DNA from: Prochlorococcus marinus bv. HNLC2
GTDB taxonomy: Bacteria; Cyanobacteriota; Cyanobacteriia; PCC-6307; Cyanobiaceae
Assembly: GCA_000218745.1 (NCBI GenBank)
Contig: GL947595.1
Location: 1,019,082 to 1,083,081 of the forward strand
DNA length: 64,000 nucleotides
Direction: 5' to 3'
The translations under genes were made by a program, and so were the position numbers. Under the pieces are notes generated by a model. The model was not told where the DNA came from and made no database searches. It saw only the letters and a list, made by a program, of their open reading frames with translations. Positions 48,520-58,060 of the stretch are shown here, one piece after another (position 1 is the stretch's first letter; every line of letters starts with the position of its first letter).

Positions 48520-49785
48520 ATGCAATCTGAAAGCCTTTTTAATATAAACCAGGATAAAAATTTTCAGTCTCCTCTCGCGGATAGATTGAGACCGAAATCA
48601 TTAGATGAATTTTATGGACAGCATAATATTCTTGATCAAAACTCTATATTACGTAATGCGATTTTAAATGACAAATTAGGAAATACAATCTTTTCCGGCC
48701 CACCTGGCGTAGGTAAAACAACTTTGATTGAAATTATATCTGCTCATACAAGAGCAACATTGATAAAATTAAATGCTGTTTTATCTGGTGTAAAAGAACT
48801 TAGAAATCAAATTTTACTAGCTGAAGAACGTTGGATTAAATCAAATAGGAAAACTATATTATTTATTGATGAAGTTCATAGATTTACTGCAATACAGCAA
48901 GATGCCTTATTACCCTCTATAGAAAACGGAACTATCATTTTTATTGGTGCAACAACTGAAAATCCCTCATATGCAGTAAATAAAGCACTTTTGAGTAGAT
49001 CAAGAGTTTTTAAATTATTACCATTAAGCGAAAGTGATCTTAAAAAAATAATTGATAAGGTCATTAATCATTATTTAAATATTGAAGATCAAAAAATTGT
49101 CAATATTACGCAAGAAGCTCTAGATCATCTAATAAACTTTTCTAGCGGAGATGCTAGAAATCTCATTAATGCATTGGAATTAGCTATTGATACCACTCCC
49201 GCGAATGAAGAAAAAATAATTAATATAAATCTTTCAGTAGCTCAAGATTCAATCCAAAATAAGAATATTATTTATGATAAATATGGTCAAAATCATTTTG
49301 ATATTATAAGCGCATTTATTAAATCTATAAGAGGTTCTGATCCTGATGCAACGCTTTATTGGCTTGCAAATATGATTGAAGCTGGGGAAGATCCAAAATA
49401 TATTTTTCGTAGATTATATATCTCAGCAAGTGAAGATATTGGCTTGGCAGATCCTAATGCAATAGTTATTGTAAATTCTTGTTATGAGGCTTTTGAAAAA
49501 GTTGGATATCCTGAAGGTTCATATTTTTTGTCACATGCAGCACTCTTTTTAGCAAATTCTCCTAAGAGCGATAGTACTAAATATATATTTAATGCAATTG
49601 AAAAAGTAAGATCAAATAAATTATCATTAGTACCTGATCATTTAAAGTACAATTCAAAAACTTATAAAAATCCACATCACTATCCAAGAAATGAGTTAGT
49701 ACAAGAATATATGCCAAATAATCTTATTAACTATAAAATCTGGCATTCAAAAAAAAGTGGATGGGAGAATAAAAACACTAATTAA
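48520..49785 (+). CDS. rarA: RarA/MgsA-type AAA+ ATPase
   Basis: A 421-residue AAA+ replication-associated ATPase. Walker A is SGPPGVGKTTLIEII, Walker B is ILFIDEVHRF, and sensor regions follow (GATTENPSYAVNKALLSR). RLRPKSLDEFYGQHNIL is a typical N-terminus. The C-terminal domain has the MIEAGEDPKYIFRRL block and a PNNLINYKIW-like end. RarA acts at stalled forks. It starts 17 bp after pgm. Confidence 0.93.
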   Translation: MQSESLFNINQDKNFQSPLADRLRPKSLDEFYGQHNILDQNSILRNAILNDKLGNTIFSGPPGVGKTTLIEIISAHTRATLIKLNAVLSGVKELRNQILLAEERWIKSNRKTILFIDEVHRFTAIQQDALLPSIENGTIIFIGATTENPSYAVNKALLSRSRVFKLLPLSESDLKKIIDKVINHYLNIEDQKIVNITQEALDHLINFSSGDARNLINALELAIDTTPANEEKIININLSVAQDSIQNKNIIYDKYGQNHFDIISAFIKSIRGSDPDATLYWLANMIEAGEDPKYIFRRLYISASEDIGLADPNAIVIVNSCYEAFEKVGYPEGSYFLSHAALFLANSPKSDSTKYIFNAIEKVRSNKLSLVPDHLKYNSKTYKNPHHYPRNELVQEYMPNNLINYKIWHSKKSGWENKNTN

Positions 49786-49789
49786 AATT

Positions 49790-50446
49790 TTATTTAATAT
49801 GTCCGATATTATTGCAAATAATATTATTTGAGGAATATAGATCATTTTGAGAGGCTATTGAAATTGTCCACTTTAAGAATGAAAATTGATTCAAATTAAC
49901 TGTTAATTTTTTCTTAATATGATATAAATTTTTTTTGTAGTTTTTATACTGCCAATATTTAATATCTTTTGATAATTTTCCGCTATCCCATTTGATGGCT
50001 GCTTCAATAGCACTCCACTGTTTTAAGATATAATATTTATTTAATTCAGAATTATTAATAATTTTTTGATAAAAGTATTTTTGTGCGAGCCCTTTATAAT
50101 TGAAATTTCTATCAGAGTATTCGATATCAATTCCAATTCTTTCTTTATTCCAGCAAATAATACAAGCATCTTGACAATGACTCATGCTTACATATCCCAT
50201 TCCTTTAGGGAGAGTGGGAGGTTCTCCTGGATTGGCCCTTAAAGGGATTTCTAATGGGTTTAAATCAAAAAGTTTTGATAATGCGTCTCTAATATAAAAT
50301 CTACTCTCTAAAAAAACCTTTGCTCTTGATGAAGATAAATTTGAGGCAATATTAATTTCTTTTGGACTTGAAACATGTGTTACGTTTCCCATCTTATACA
50401 ACCAAATTTTTGGTAGTCTATTTGGATAGGCTTCAGTTATTTTCAA
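49790..50446 (-). CDS. 4'-phosphopantetheinyl transferase (Sfp type)
   Basis: A protein of up to 218 residues that attaches phosphopantetheine from CoA to carrier proteins. The Mg-binding motif is IGIDIEY (GIDxE) and the second family motif is WSAIEAAIKWDSGKL (WxxxEAxxK). MSHCQDA (SHxxxxA) is the substrate motif. The start is uncertain: TTG at 50446 overlaps the bcp start on the other strand, while ATG at 50392 would trim 18 residues. LPKIWLYKM near the start fits the family, which slightly favours the longer form. Confidence 0.85.
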   Translation of the reverse strand: MKITEAYPNRLPKIWLYKMGNVTHVSSPKEINIASNLSSSRAKVFLESRFYIRDALSKLFDLNPLEIPLRANPGEPPTLPKGMGYVSMSHCQDACIICWNKERIGIDIEYSDRNFNYKGLAQKYFYQKIINNSELNKYYILKQWSAIEAAIKWDSGKLSKDIKYWQYKNYKKNLYHIKKKLTVNLNQFSFLKWTISIASQNDLYSSNNIICNNIGHIK

Positions 50447-50913
50447 TGGCTCTTAAAATTGGCGATAAAGCACCTGAATTTACTTTAAAAGATTCTTTTG
50501 ATAATGAAATCTCTTTAAGTGATTTTAAAGGTAAAAAAGTAATAATATATTTTTATCCGAAAGATAATACACCTGGTTGCACTAAGGAGGCATGCAACTT
50601 TAAAGAGAATTGGGATGTTTTTCAAAAAAATAATATTATAGTACTTGGAATAAGTAAAGATAATTCTGCTTCTCATCAAAAATTTATAGAAAAATTTGAT
50701 CTCCCATTTATACTTTTGACTGATCCTGTACCATGTCAAGTTGCTGCTAAGTATGATAGTTATGGATTAAAGAAATTCATGGGTAAAGAATATATGGGTA
50801 TGATTAGGAATACATTTTTAATTAATTCGCAAGGTAATATTGAAAAAATTTATTCAAAAGTAAAAGCAGCAATTATGGCTGATCATGTAATTAATGATTT
50901 AAAATTATCTTAG
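50446..50913 (+). CDS. bcp: Peroxiredoxin Bcp/PrxQ type
   Basis: A 155-residue thiol peroxidase that reduces H2O2 and alkyl peroxides with thioredoxin. The active-site loop TPGCTKEACNF holds the peroxidatic Cys45 and a resolving Cys50 four residues later, as in PrxQ. KIGDKAPEFTL is the usual start, so the ATG at 50446 is used rather than a further upstream one. It is divergent from the Sfp-type gene, with overlapping starts or nearly so. Confidence 0.95.
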   Translation: MALKIGDKAPEFTLKDSFDNEISLSDFKGKKVIIYFYPKDNTPGCTKEACNFKENWDVFQKNNIIVLGISKDNSASHQKFIEKFDLPFILLTDPVPCQVAAKYDSYGLKKFMGKEYMGMIRNTFLINSQGNIEKIYSKVKAAIMADHVINDLKLS

Positions 50914-50920
50914 AACTTTA

Positions 50921-51643
50921 TTAAATTATATTTGCTTGTTTTCTTGAAAATATCATTCCATACATAACTAAATTGGGTTCGATTATGATATTTTTGATTT
51001 TTTTTCTTATTGTTTCTCCAATAAATTTGGCATCACCTCCACAAATAATTAATACATCTTGTTTTGGATTAAATGATAATTTAATAGCTCCAAATATTGA
51101 ATTGTAAACTCCTCTCAACATTGCTTTAACTGTATTTGTTTCAAAGTTATTACTAGGAATAAATATATTTTTAGGAAATGTAAGATTTTTAGTGTTTTCA
51201 TCCATAGACTTTAATTGCGTAGTAAACCCAGGCAACAATTGTCCGCCTATCAGATTTCCTTTATTATCAATCTTTGTTATTGATACCGTTGTTCCTAAAT
51301 CTACTATTAAGATATTTTTTTTATATTTATTTCTGATTATTTTATGAGCGGCAAAACAAGCTAATGCCCTATCAATTCCTATATGATCAGGCATATTTTT
51401 CAAAGTAAAGTTGTTAATACTTATTTCATTGTTTTTTAATAATTTGCTTGTTGGATATTTCCCTACTGAGGCCCAAATTAATTTTTTAAAATTAATATTT
51501 TCAGGAAATCTTTGATCAAATAATGTATGAAAAAATTCGTATGAATTATCTTTTCTTAATGCCCAATGTAATCGAGAATTGCCGATAAGGAGGTAATCAA
51601 AATCCAGTTTATCAGAATCACTAAATTTGATAGTCATTAACAT
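50921..51643 (-). CDS. coaX: Pantothenate kinase type III
   Basis: A 240-residue type III pantothenate kinase, first step of CoA synthesis. DYLLIGNSRLHWAL corresponds to the DxGNT-like N-terminal phosphate loop, although the usual Asp-x-Gly-Asn-Thr is altered here. GIDRALACFAA is the conserved GxDR motif; ILIVDLGTTVSI and GGQLLPGF complete the ASKHA fold. It overlaps the cysH end by 23 bases, with start ATG at 51643 or at 51637. With coaE and the Sfp-type gene, CoA use is well represented. Confidence 0.88.
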   Translation of the reverse strand: MLMTIKFSDSDKLDFDYLLIGNSRLHWALRKDNSYEFFHTLFDQRFPENINFKKLIWASVGKYPTSKLLKNNEISINNFTLKNMPDHIGIDRALACFAAHKIIRNKYKKNILIVDLGTTVSITKIDNKGNLIGGQLLPGFTTQLKSMDENTKNLTFPKNIFIPSNNFETNTVKAMLRGVYNSIFGAIKLSFNPKQDVLIICGGDAKFIGETIRKKIKNIIIEPNLVMYGMIFSRKQANII

Positions 51644-52352
51644 GGAGGCCGCATTCTTGTTTTATACCCCCAAAACGAGTGGCTCTACCTTTTGTGCTTT
51701 CTGTTTCAGCAGAGCTTGAATGCCAATCGCCAATACTTGAGTAGCCCTTAGCAAATAGTGGATGTTGTGGGAGTTTATTCTCTTCCATATAATAAAAAAT
51801 TTCTTTTTGAGTCCATCCTAAAATTGGTCGTAAGGAAAGTCGATCTCTTATTGATTCAATAAATTTCATCTTGCTCCGATTTTCAGTTTGTTGTGATCTC
51901 ACTCCACTGACCCAGCAACTTATTGAATATTTCTTTAAAGCCTCTTCTAAAGGTTCAACCTTTCTTATTTGATGGTATTTATTAATATCTTCTTCATTAT
52001 TACTCTCCCATAATTTACCGTACATTGCCTCCATATAAGCAGGAGAAATTTTACTTTGCAGAATATCAATATTTAAAGATAATTGATTAATAAGCATATT
52101 TGCATATAAGTAAGTTTCTTTAGGTAAGTATCCTGTATCTATCCAAAATATTTTTACTTTATTTTTTAATGATGAACTTTGGATTAAATGTAATAAGACT
52201 GAAGATTGAATGCCAAAACTTGTTGTAAAAGCAAGATTATTTCCAAATTTATCAAAGCCCCATTCAAGGACTTCCAGAGCGCTTAAATTTATAAGCTCTG
52301 TATTTAGTTCTTTCAAATTATATTTAGTTTTATTTGCAGTTTTGGTATCCAT
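51621..52352 (-). CDS. cysH: Phosphoadenylyl-sulfate reductase
   Basis: A 243-residue PAPS reductase that forms sulphite from PAPS with thioredoxin. TTSFGIQSSVLLHLI is the PP-loop motif, FWIDTGYLPKETY is a core block, and the catalytic Cys is in KQECGLHV at the C-terminus. Only that catalytic Cys motif is present and the CC/CxxC Fe-S ligands are absent, which marks a PAPS-type rather than APS-type reductase. It precedes coaX by a 23-base overlap. Confidence 0.93.
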   Translation of the reverse strand: MDTKTANKTKYNLKELNTELINLSALEVLEWGFDKFGNNLAFTTSFGIQSSVLLHLIQSSSLKNKVKIFWIDTGYLPKETYLYANMLINQLSLNIDILQSKISPAYMEAMYGKLWESNNEEDINKYHQIRKVEPLEEALKKYSISCWVSGVRSQQTENRSKMKFIESIRDRLSLRPILGWTQKEIFYYMEENKLPQHPLFAKGYSSIGDWHSSSAETESTKGRATRFGGIKQECGLHVNDYQI

Positions 52353-52448
52353 ATTCCGATAGATTTTTTAATTTGTAGTTAATCACACTCGAATTGAAAA
52401 ATATTCGTTTAATTTAATAATACATTCTTGTTTATTTATATTTCTTAA

Positions 52449-53630
52449 ATGAATAATATAAAAAAACTAATAGTAATAGTTGGAAGTGGTTTTGCAGGAA
52501 TTAATGCTGCAATTCAATTAAGAAAGATTAATTCTAATTTATCAATACTTGTCATAGATTCAAAGTCTCAATTTGAATTTAAGCCTTTATTGTATGAAGT
52601 TTTTAGCGATGAAATTCAATCATGGGAAGTCATTCCAAGTTTTGATACTATTTTTGCTAATTCTGGAATAACTTTTTTAAGAAATACTGTCAAATTAATT
52701 GATTTGGATGAAAAGTTTTTAATTTTAAAAGATGACTTTAAAGTCGAGTTTCAGTATTTAATTTTATCTACAGGTTCTTCCCCAAACGATTTTTCAATTA
52801 AAGGAGTAAAAGAGTATGCGTATTTTTTTAACACTAATAAAGATCAGCGAAAATTAAAAAATCGTTTGAAACAACCGTTATTAAAAAATAATTGTAAAAA
52901 AATATTTATTATAGGAGCAGGTCCTTCCGGTGTTGAACTTGCATGTAAAATAAATGATTTGTATAAAACAAAATTCGAAATTAATATTGTGGAGAGAACG
53001 GCTGAGATATTGAATAATAATAAAATTTTTAATAAAGAAGAGGCTCAAAAAACCATTAAAGCTAAGAATATTAATTTGTTAACAAATTCTTCAGTTATTG
53101 AAATTAGAGATAAAGAAATTTTAATTACTAATAAATCTGATCAAGTTGATCAATTCCCATATTTTGCAATTATTTGGACAGCAGGCATAAAACCAAATTT
53201 ACCAGAATTTGTTCAAAAAATTCAAAAAACTAATAATAGGATTTTAATAAATAATAAGCTTCAATTACCCTGTTACCCAAATGTTTTTGCACTTGGAGAT
53301 ATTTCTATTATTGAAGGAAAAACTAATTTGCCTATTACAGCCCAAGTCGCAATGCAACAAGGATTGCATGCTGCTCTTAATTTAAATTTGCTGCTACAGA
53401 AAGAGAATCCAATACCTTTTCAATTTAAAGATAATGGAGAAATGATTAGTTTAGGTATAGGTGAAGCTTCAATATCAGGTCTTGGATTAACTTTATCAGG
53501 TAAATTTGCATTTGATCTAAGAAGAATAATTTACGCTTCTAAAATGCCAAAAATTGATAAAAGTATTAAATCTGCGGCCTCATGGTTTTTAGGAAAGAAA
53601 TCAATTATTAATCAATTTATCAATAGATAA
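52449..53630 (+). CDS. Type II NADH dehydrogenase (NDH-2)
   Basis: A 393-residue two-dinucleotide-binding flavoprotein. IVGSGFAGINAAIQL binds FAD and IIGAGPSGVELACKI binds NAD(P)H; FALGDISII near residue 290 is the FAD-tail block. NDH-2 passes electrons from NADH to quinone without pumping protons and may set the redox state of the plastoquinone pool. Length and frame are normal. It is divergent from cysH. A close sulfide-quinone reductase-like function cannot be excluded. Confidence 0.88.
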   Translation: MNNIKKLIVIVGSGFAGINAAIQLRKINSNLSILVIDSKSQFEFKPLLYEVFSDEIQSWEVIPSFDTIFANSGITFLRNTVKLIDLDEKFLILKDDFKVEFQYLILSTGSSPNDFSIKGVKEYAYFFNTNKDQRKLKNRLKQPLLKNNCKKIFIIGAGPSGVELACKINDLYKTKFEINIVERTAEILNNNKIFNKEEAQKTIKAKNINLLTNSSVIEIRDKEILITNKSDQVDQFPYFAIIWTAGIKPNLPEFVQKIQKTNNRILINNKLQLPCYPNVFALGDISIIEGKTNLPITAQVAMQQGLHAALNLNLLLQKENPIPFQFKDNGEMISLGIGEASISGLGLTLSGKFAFDLRRIIYASKMPKIDKSIKSAASWFLGKKSIINQFINR

Positions 53631-53687
53631 AAAACTGTAAAATTTTTTTGCTCACTTTAAAGCTATATTTAGTTAAATGTATTAAAT

Positions 53688-55496
53688 ATGAGTCTAATTG
53701 CTTTTTTCAGCGAAAACTATGATGCCTTGATCACGGTATTAGTTTTATCTTTATCTATATTTTTATTTATAAGAAATACAATTGTTCCTGAATTAACAGG
53801 ATTATTAACTGTTGCAATTTTTATTGTAACGGGAGTTCTTACTCCACAAAAAGCATTATCTGGATTTGGAAGCCCCTCTTTAATAACGCTAATGGGCTTA
53901 TTCTCAATTTCGTCAGCATTAGTTAAGAGCGGATCTCTTGATAGGGTAAGGGAACTTTTAGCTTCTGAAAGTATTAAGACTTCGAAGCGATTTATTACAC
54001 TATTGGCTTTTGTAGTAGCGCCTATCTCAGGAATAGTACCAAATACTCCTCTTGTTGCTTCTCTTTTGCCACTGGTAGAGGGATGGTGTATCAAAAGGAA
54101 TATTGCACCCTCCAAAGTTCTTTTACCTTTATCTTTTGCAGTATTGCTGGGTGGAACTATTACCCTTTTGGGAAGTTCAGTAAATCTTCTTGTTAGTGAT
54201 ATTAGTGAGCAATTAGGTTATGGATCTCTTGAATTATTTAGTGTTACTGCAATAGGAGTTCCAGTTTGGTTGATAGGTACTACTTATTTGGTACTTGTTT
54301 CTGATAAATTGCTTCCTGATAGAGGTTTTAGTAATGCTTTATCAAATAATATTAATTTAAATAATTATTGTACTGAAGTAACTATTCCACAGGATTCTAA
54401 ATTAGTTGGACAATCACTACGCAATAGCAGACTTCAGAGGAGATTTGATGTAGATGTTATTCAATTGCAAAGGAATGGCAAAACAATTCTTCCTCCTCTG
54501 GCTGATAGAAAGATTGAGCCTGATGATAGATTATTAATTAGAGTCACGCGATCAGATTTATTAAGATTAGAACAAGAGCGAACAATATTATTAGCAGAAA
54601 AGATAGGCTCCTATAAAAATAATATTTTTATTAACTCTTCTGAAGGGACAAAGACTTTTGAATCATTACTTCCAGCAGGCTCAACTCTTGCTGGTGCGAG
54701 TTTAAGAGAATTGAGATTTAGGCAGAGATATAATGCTACGGTTTTAGCCTTAAGAAGAGGTCAGCAAACTATTCAAGAAAGGTTAGGTCAATGTATTCTG
54801 CGAGCTGGAGATGTTTTGCTTATCCAAGCACCTTTGGATTCAATTAGGGGTTTGCAATCTAGCAATGATTTACTTGTTTTAGACCAGGTAGAAGATGATT
54901 TACCTGTTTTGCGTAAAAAACCGATAGCCATTGCTATTGCTTTGTTTATGATTATTTTGCCTTCTGTAACAAATATTCCACTTGTAGGATCAGTGCTTTT
55001 GGCAGTAATTGCAATGGTTATTTTTGGATGTTTGCGTCCATCAGAAATCAAGAGATCTATAAGATTAGATGTGCTTTTATTATTGGGATCTTTGTCAAGC
55101 TTTAGCGTGGCCATACAAAGTTCAGGTTTGGCAGATTTAATTGTTGTACATTTAAAGTTTTTATTAGATGGACTTCCAATATACTTTGCATTGTTTGTTA
55201 TATTTTTATTCACTGTGTTCATTACGCAATTTATTAGTAATGCTGCTTCAGTAGCCTTGATTTTGCCGGTAGCTATTCAATTTGCTTCAACCCTAGAGAT
55301 AGCGCCTAATGCGATAATTCTTCTTGTGTTATTTGCTGCAAGTCAATCCTATTTAACTCCTATGGGTTATCAAACAAATCTAATGGTTTATGGTCCGGGA
55401 AGATATAAATTCTTTGATATTGCAAAATACGGGGTAGGATTAACTATTATAATGTCAGTATTTATACCATTCTTAATAATTTTAAATTTCAAGTAA
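53688..55496 (+). CDS. SLC13/DASS-type anion carrier with TrkA-C domains
   Basis: A 602-residue membrane protein. Two blocks of hydrophobic segments (about 9-210 and 410-600) surround a cytoplasmic middle with two TrkA-C (RCK_C) domains, about 225-300 and 315-390 (LVGQSLRNSRLQRRFDVDVIQLQRNGK, ASLRELRFRQRYNATVLALRRG). This arrangement is that of the cyanobacterial sodium/sulfate or SAC1-like carriers (COG0471). Substrate is unknown: sulphate, dicarboxylate or a sensing role are all possible. It lies 1 bp before ktrB and may be co-translated with it. Confidence 0.85.
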   Translation: MSLIAFFSENYDALITVLVLSLSIFLFIRNTIVPELTGLLTVAIFIVTGVLTPQKALSGFGSPSLITLMGLFSISSALVKSGSLDRVRELLASESIKTSKRFITLLAFVVAPISGIVPNTPLVASLLPLVEGWCIKRNIAPSKVLLPLSFAVLLGGTITLLGSSVNLLVSDISEQLGYGSLELFSVTAIGVPVWLIGTTYLVLVSDKLLPDRGFSNALSNNINLNNYCTEVTIPQDSKLVGQSLRNSRLQRRFDVDVIQLQRNGKTILPPLADRKIEPDDRLLIRVTRSDLLRLEQERTILLAEKIGSYKNNIFINSSEGTKTFESLLPAGSTLAGASLRELRFRQRYNATVLALRRGQQTIQERLGQCILRAGDVLLIQAPLDSIRGLQSSNDLLVLDQVEDDLPVLRKKPIAIAIALFMIILPSVTNIPLVGSVLLAVIAMVIFGCLRPSEIKRSIRLDVLLLLGSLSSFSVAIQSSGLADLIVVHLKFLLDGLPIYFALFVIFLFTVFITQFISNAASVALILPVAIQFASTLEIAPNAIILLVLFAASQSYLTPMGYQTNLMVYGPGRYKFFDIAKYGVGLTIIMSVFIPFLIILNFK

Positions 55497-55497
55497 A

Positions 55498-56919
55498 TTG
55501 CTATCTGTTAATAAAGTGGATTTTAATCATTCTGTTTATAAGCTTAAAGACTTTTATAGAAAGTTAACTGTTCCACAATTTACTATTGTTACTGGATTAA
55601 TAGTAATTTTTCTAGGAACATTAGTATTAAGTACTCCTTTTTGTTCTTCTCAAAATGTGGGACTTTGGGAAGCTTTTTTTACTTCTACTTCGGCTATTAC
55701 CGTAACTGGTCTTACAGTAATTGATATAGGCTCAGACCTTACAATTTTTGGGCAAATTATTTTAGCTTTTATGCTTCTTTCTGGAGGTCTTGGCTTAATG
55801 GCAATCACTACTTTTTTGCAGGGATTTGTAGTGAAAGGAGCAAAGTTAAGGACCAGACTTGATAAAGGAAAAACTCTTGATGAGTTTGGAGTTGGGGGTA
55901 TTGGTAGGACTTTTCAAAGTATTGCAATAACAGCTGCAAGTATTATTTCTTTAGGAGCATTTATTTTATACTTTTTTGGTTTTATCAATATTAATAATCC
56001 TTGGGAAAGATTGTGGGTCTCAATATTCCATAGCATTTCGGCTTATAATAATGCAGGGTTTTCTATATGGAATACAAGTATTTATGAATATAGAACAAAT
56101 TTTGTAGTAAATTTCGTTTTTATAGTTTTAATTGTGCTCGGTGGTCTTGGGTGGAGAGTAATTGATGATATTTGGACACATAGGAATAATTTAAGATATA
56201 AAAAACTTACATTACATAGCAAACTTGTAATTAGGACAACTTTGAATCTAATTTTATTTGGATCAATTGGATTTTTAATTACCGAGTCACTACTGAATGG
56301 TCAATTCTTTTCAGATTTAAATTTCTTTGAAAGAATACTTTCGGCTTTATTTGAAACTATTAGTGCTAGGACTGCTGGATTTACTAATTACCCGATCTCT
56401 TTAAATACAATTTCAGATACAGGAATTTTACTCCTGATGACATTAATGTTTATTGGTGCAAGTACAGGAGGCACAGGAGGTGGAATTAAAACAACAACTT
56501 TTATAGCACTTATGGCTGCTACAAGATCAACATTAAGAGGTCAAAAAGATGTAGTTATAAGTAACAGATTAATTTCAGATAAAGTGATTTTAAAAGCTGT
56601 AGGAATAACAGTCGGCTCTCTACTTTTTGTCCTTCTTATGGCAATGCTTTTAAGTACTACAAATACTTTTGTGAATAGAGAAAAATTTACTTTTTTAGAA
56701 ATGCTTTTCACTTGTATTTCTGCTTTTGCAACTGTTGGTTTTGATATAGGGCTAACAAATAAATTAAATCATTTTGGTCAATTAATTCTGATTATTGGTA
56801 TGTTTGTGGGCCGACTTGGTATACTTTTGCTTCTAAGTGCTGTTTGGGAAGCTCTTTATAAGGGTAGAATAAATAAACAAAAGAGAATTGGTTATCCAAA
56901 GGCTGATCTTTATGTTTAG
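55498..56919 (+). CDS. ktrB: Potassium uptake protein KtrB/TrkH type
   Basis: A 473-residue K+ channel-like subunit with about ten hydrophobic segments and four pore loops: STSAITVTGLTVIDIG, NNAGFSIWN, SARTAGFTNYPI and FATVGFDIGL, each with the K+ filter glycine. ASTGGTGGGIKTTT is a characteristic loop in this family. It needs the RCK subunit encoded next (KtrA). The start is TTG at 55498, one base after the previous stop, so coupling is likely. Confidence 0.92.
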   Translation: MLSVNKVDFNHSVYKLKDFYRKLTVPQFTIVTGLIVIFLGTLVLSTPFCSSQNVGLWEAFFTSTSAITVTGLTVIDIGSDLTIFGQIILAFMLLSGGLGLMAITTFLQGFVVKGAKLRTRLDKGKTLDEFGVGGIGRTFQSIAITAASIISLGAFILYFFGFININNPWERLWVSIFHSISAYNNAGFSIWNTSIYEYRTNFVVNFVFIVLIVLGGLGWRVIDDIWTHRNNLRYKKLTLHSKLVIRTTLNLILFGSIGFLITESLLNGQFFSDLNFFERILSALFETISARTAGFTNYPISLNTISDTGILLLMTLMFIGASTGGTGGGIKTTTFIALMAATRSTLRGQKDVVISNRLISDKVILKAVGITVGSLLFVLLMAMLLSTTNTFVNREKFTFLEMLFTCISAFATVGFDIGLTNKLNHFGQLILIIGMFVGRLGILLLLSAVWEALYKGRINKQKRIGYPKADLYV

Positions 56920-56937
56920 CATTTACTGATTTTTATT

Positions 56938-57642
56938 ATGGCTGATTGGTGGCAATGGTCCCCTCAAAAAGGGAAAGAAGATCTTACATTTGCAGTAGTT
57001 GGTGTTGGAAGGTTTGGTACTGCGGTGTGCAGGGAACTTATAAGCAATGGTGCTGATGTCTTGGCAGCTGACTACTCAGAAAAAGCTATTGATGACTTAA
57101 GGCAATTAGAACCCTCTATAGAGGCTAGAGTCGTAGATTGCACCGATGAAGAGTCAATGAGAGAATCTGGAATATTGGAAATGAATACACTGGTGGTAGG
57201 TATAAGCGAACCTATTGAGGCAAGTATTACTACCACTCTCATTGCTAAAGATAGTGAAGGTACACAAGTTAAAAGAGTGATTGCTCGAGCAACTAGCGAT
57301 CTCCATGAAAAAATGCTTCTTAGGGTTGGTGCTGATAAAGTCGTCTTCCCCTCAAGGATGCAAGGTGAAAGACTAGGCTTGGAACTCGTAAGACCAAATT
57401 TGATTGAAAGACTTGAATTAGATAATCAAACAGGTATAGATGAAATTACTGTGCCTGAAGATTTCATTGGAAGATCACTCAGAGATTTAAATCTTAGAAA
57501 AAACTACTTAGTCAATGTTTTAGCAGCAGGACCTGCTGAGCAGCTAACAGTAAATCCTCCTGCAAAATATATCTTAGAGAGAGGTAATGTTTTAGTCGTT
57601 ATGGGTTCTATGGAGGATTTACAAAGATTACCACAAAAATAA
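56938..57642 (+). CDS. ktrA: Potassium uptake regulator KtrA
   Basis: A 234-residue RCK protein: an N-terminal NAD/ATP-binding Rossmann domain (FAVVGVGRFGTAVCRELISNG, DVLAADYSEKAID) and a C-terminal TrkA-C domain (about 160-234, FIGRSLRDLNLRKNYLVNVLA). It gates KtrB in response to nucleotides. It ends the three-gene ion transport block. Confidence 0.92.
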   Translation: MADWWQWSPQKGKEDLTFAVVGVGRFGTAVCRELISNGADVLAADYSEKAIDDLRQLEPSIEARVVDCTDEESMRESGILEMNTLVVGISEPIEASITTTLIAKDSEGTQVKRVIARATSDLHEKMLLRVGADKVVFPSRMQGERLGLELVRPNLIERLELDNQTGIDEITVPEDFIGRSLRDLNLRKNYLVNVLAAGPAEQLTVNPPAKYILERGNVLVVMGSMEDLQRLPQK

Positions 57643-57643
57643 G

Positions 57644-57946
57644 TTATTTATCTCTTGTTTGATTGAAGTATCTAATTCTTTTAGGAGCACCTTTAAGTTT
57701 AGGAATACTTTGTTTCTCTAATTTATCTCTAAATTTATCTGTATTTGAGTTCGCGAGAAGTGGTTTACCTTTTAACTCAAGATAGTTCTCTATTCCTTTT
57801 TGAATTAATACTTTTGCCATATTACTTACTGTTCTTGATTCCTCTTCAGCTAGTGATGCAAGTTGATCACAGAGATTCTCGGGTAAGACCACCTGTATTC
57901 GGGGCGATTTCGGCTTTCCGTTTGTTGAATTTTGCCTAGTTGCCAT
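57644..57946 (-). CDS. Ribbon-helix-helix DNA-binding protein (CopG-like)
   Basis: A 100-residue protein. RIQVVLPENLCDQLASLAEE forms the beta-strand plus helix of a ribbon-helix-helix domain, followed by TVSNMAKVLIQKGIENYL, the second helix. The N-terminal SPRIQVVL strand would contact DNA. The C-terminal 45 residues are basic. It lies directly after ktrA on the opposite strand and is divergent from the next gene, which lets it control itself and that gene through inverted repeats at 57977-58013. Confidence 0.75.
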   Translation of the reverse strand: MATRQNSTNGKPKSPRIQVVLPENLCDQLASLAEEESRTVSNMAKVLIQKGIENYLELKGKPLLANSNTDKFRDKLEKQSIPKLKGAPKRIRYFNQTRDK

Positions 57947-57976
57947 GAATAGGACTTCGTAACTGTTACTTATTAG

Positions 57977-58013
57977 TATACACAGTTAGTCAAGGGTAGT
58001 ATCTTTGTGTATA
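57977..58013. promoter_or_regulatory. Inverted repeat operator candidate with -10 box
   Basis: TATACACA (57977-57984) and TGTGTATA (58006-58013) are inverted and 21 bp apart, between the divergent RHH gene and 58061. The second arm overlaps a good -10 hexamer TATAAT (58010-58015) for the rightward gene. RHH proteins usually bind such short palindromic pairs. Confidence 0.5.
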
Positions 58014-58060
58014 ATGTATGTATAGGAATTTAGTCTTTATTATCTTTGAACTAATTGATT

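Noticed and set aside
57745-57939. Plus-strand open frame opposite the RHH gene
   Set aside because: It is Leu/Phe-rich by codon mirroring of the RHH gene and has no support of its own.
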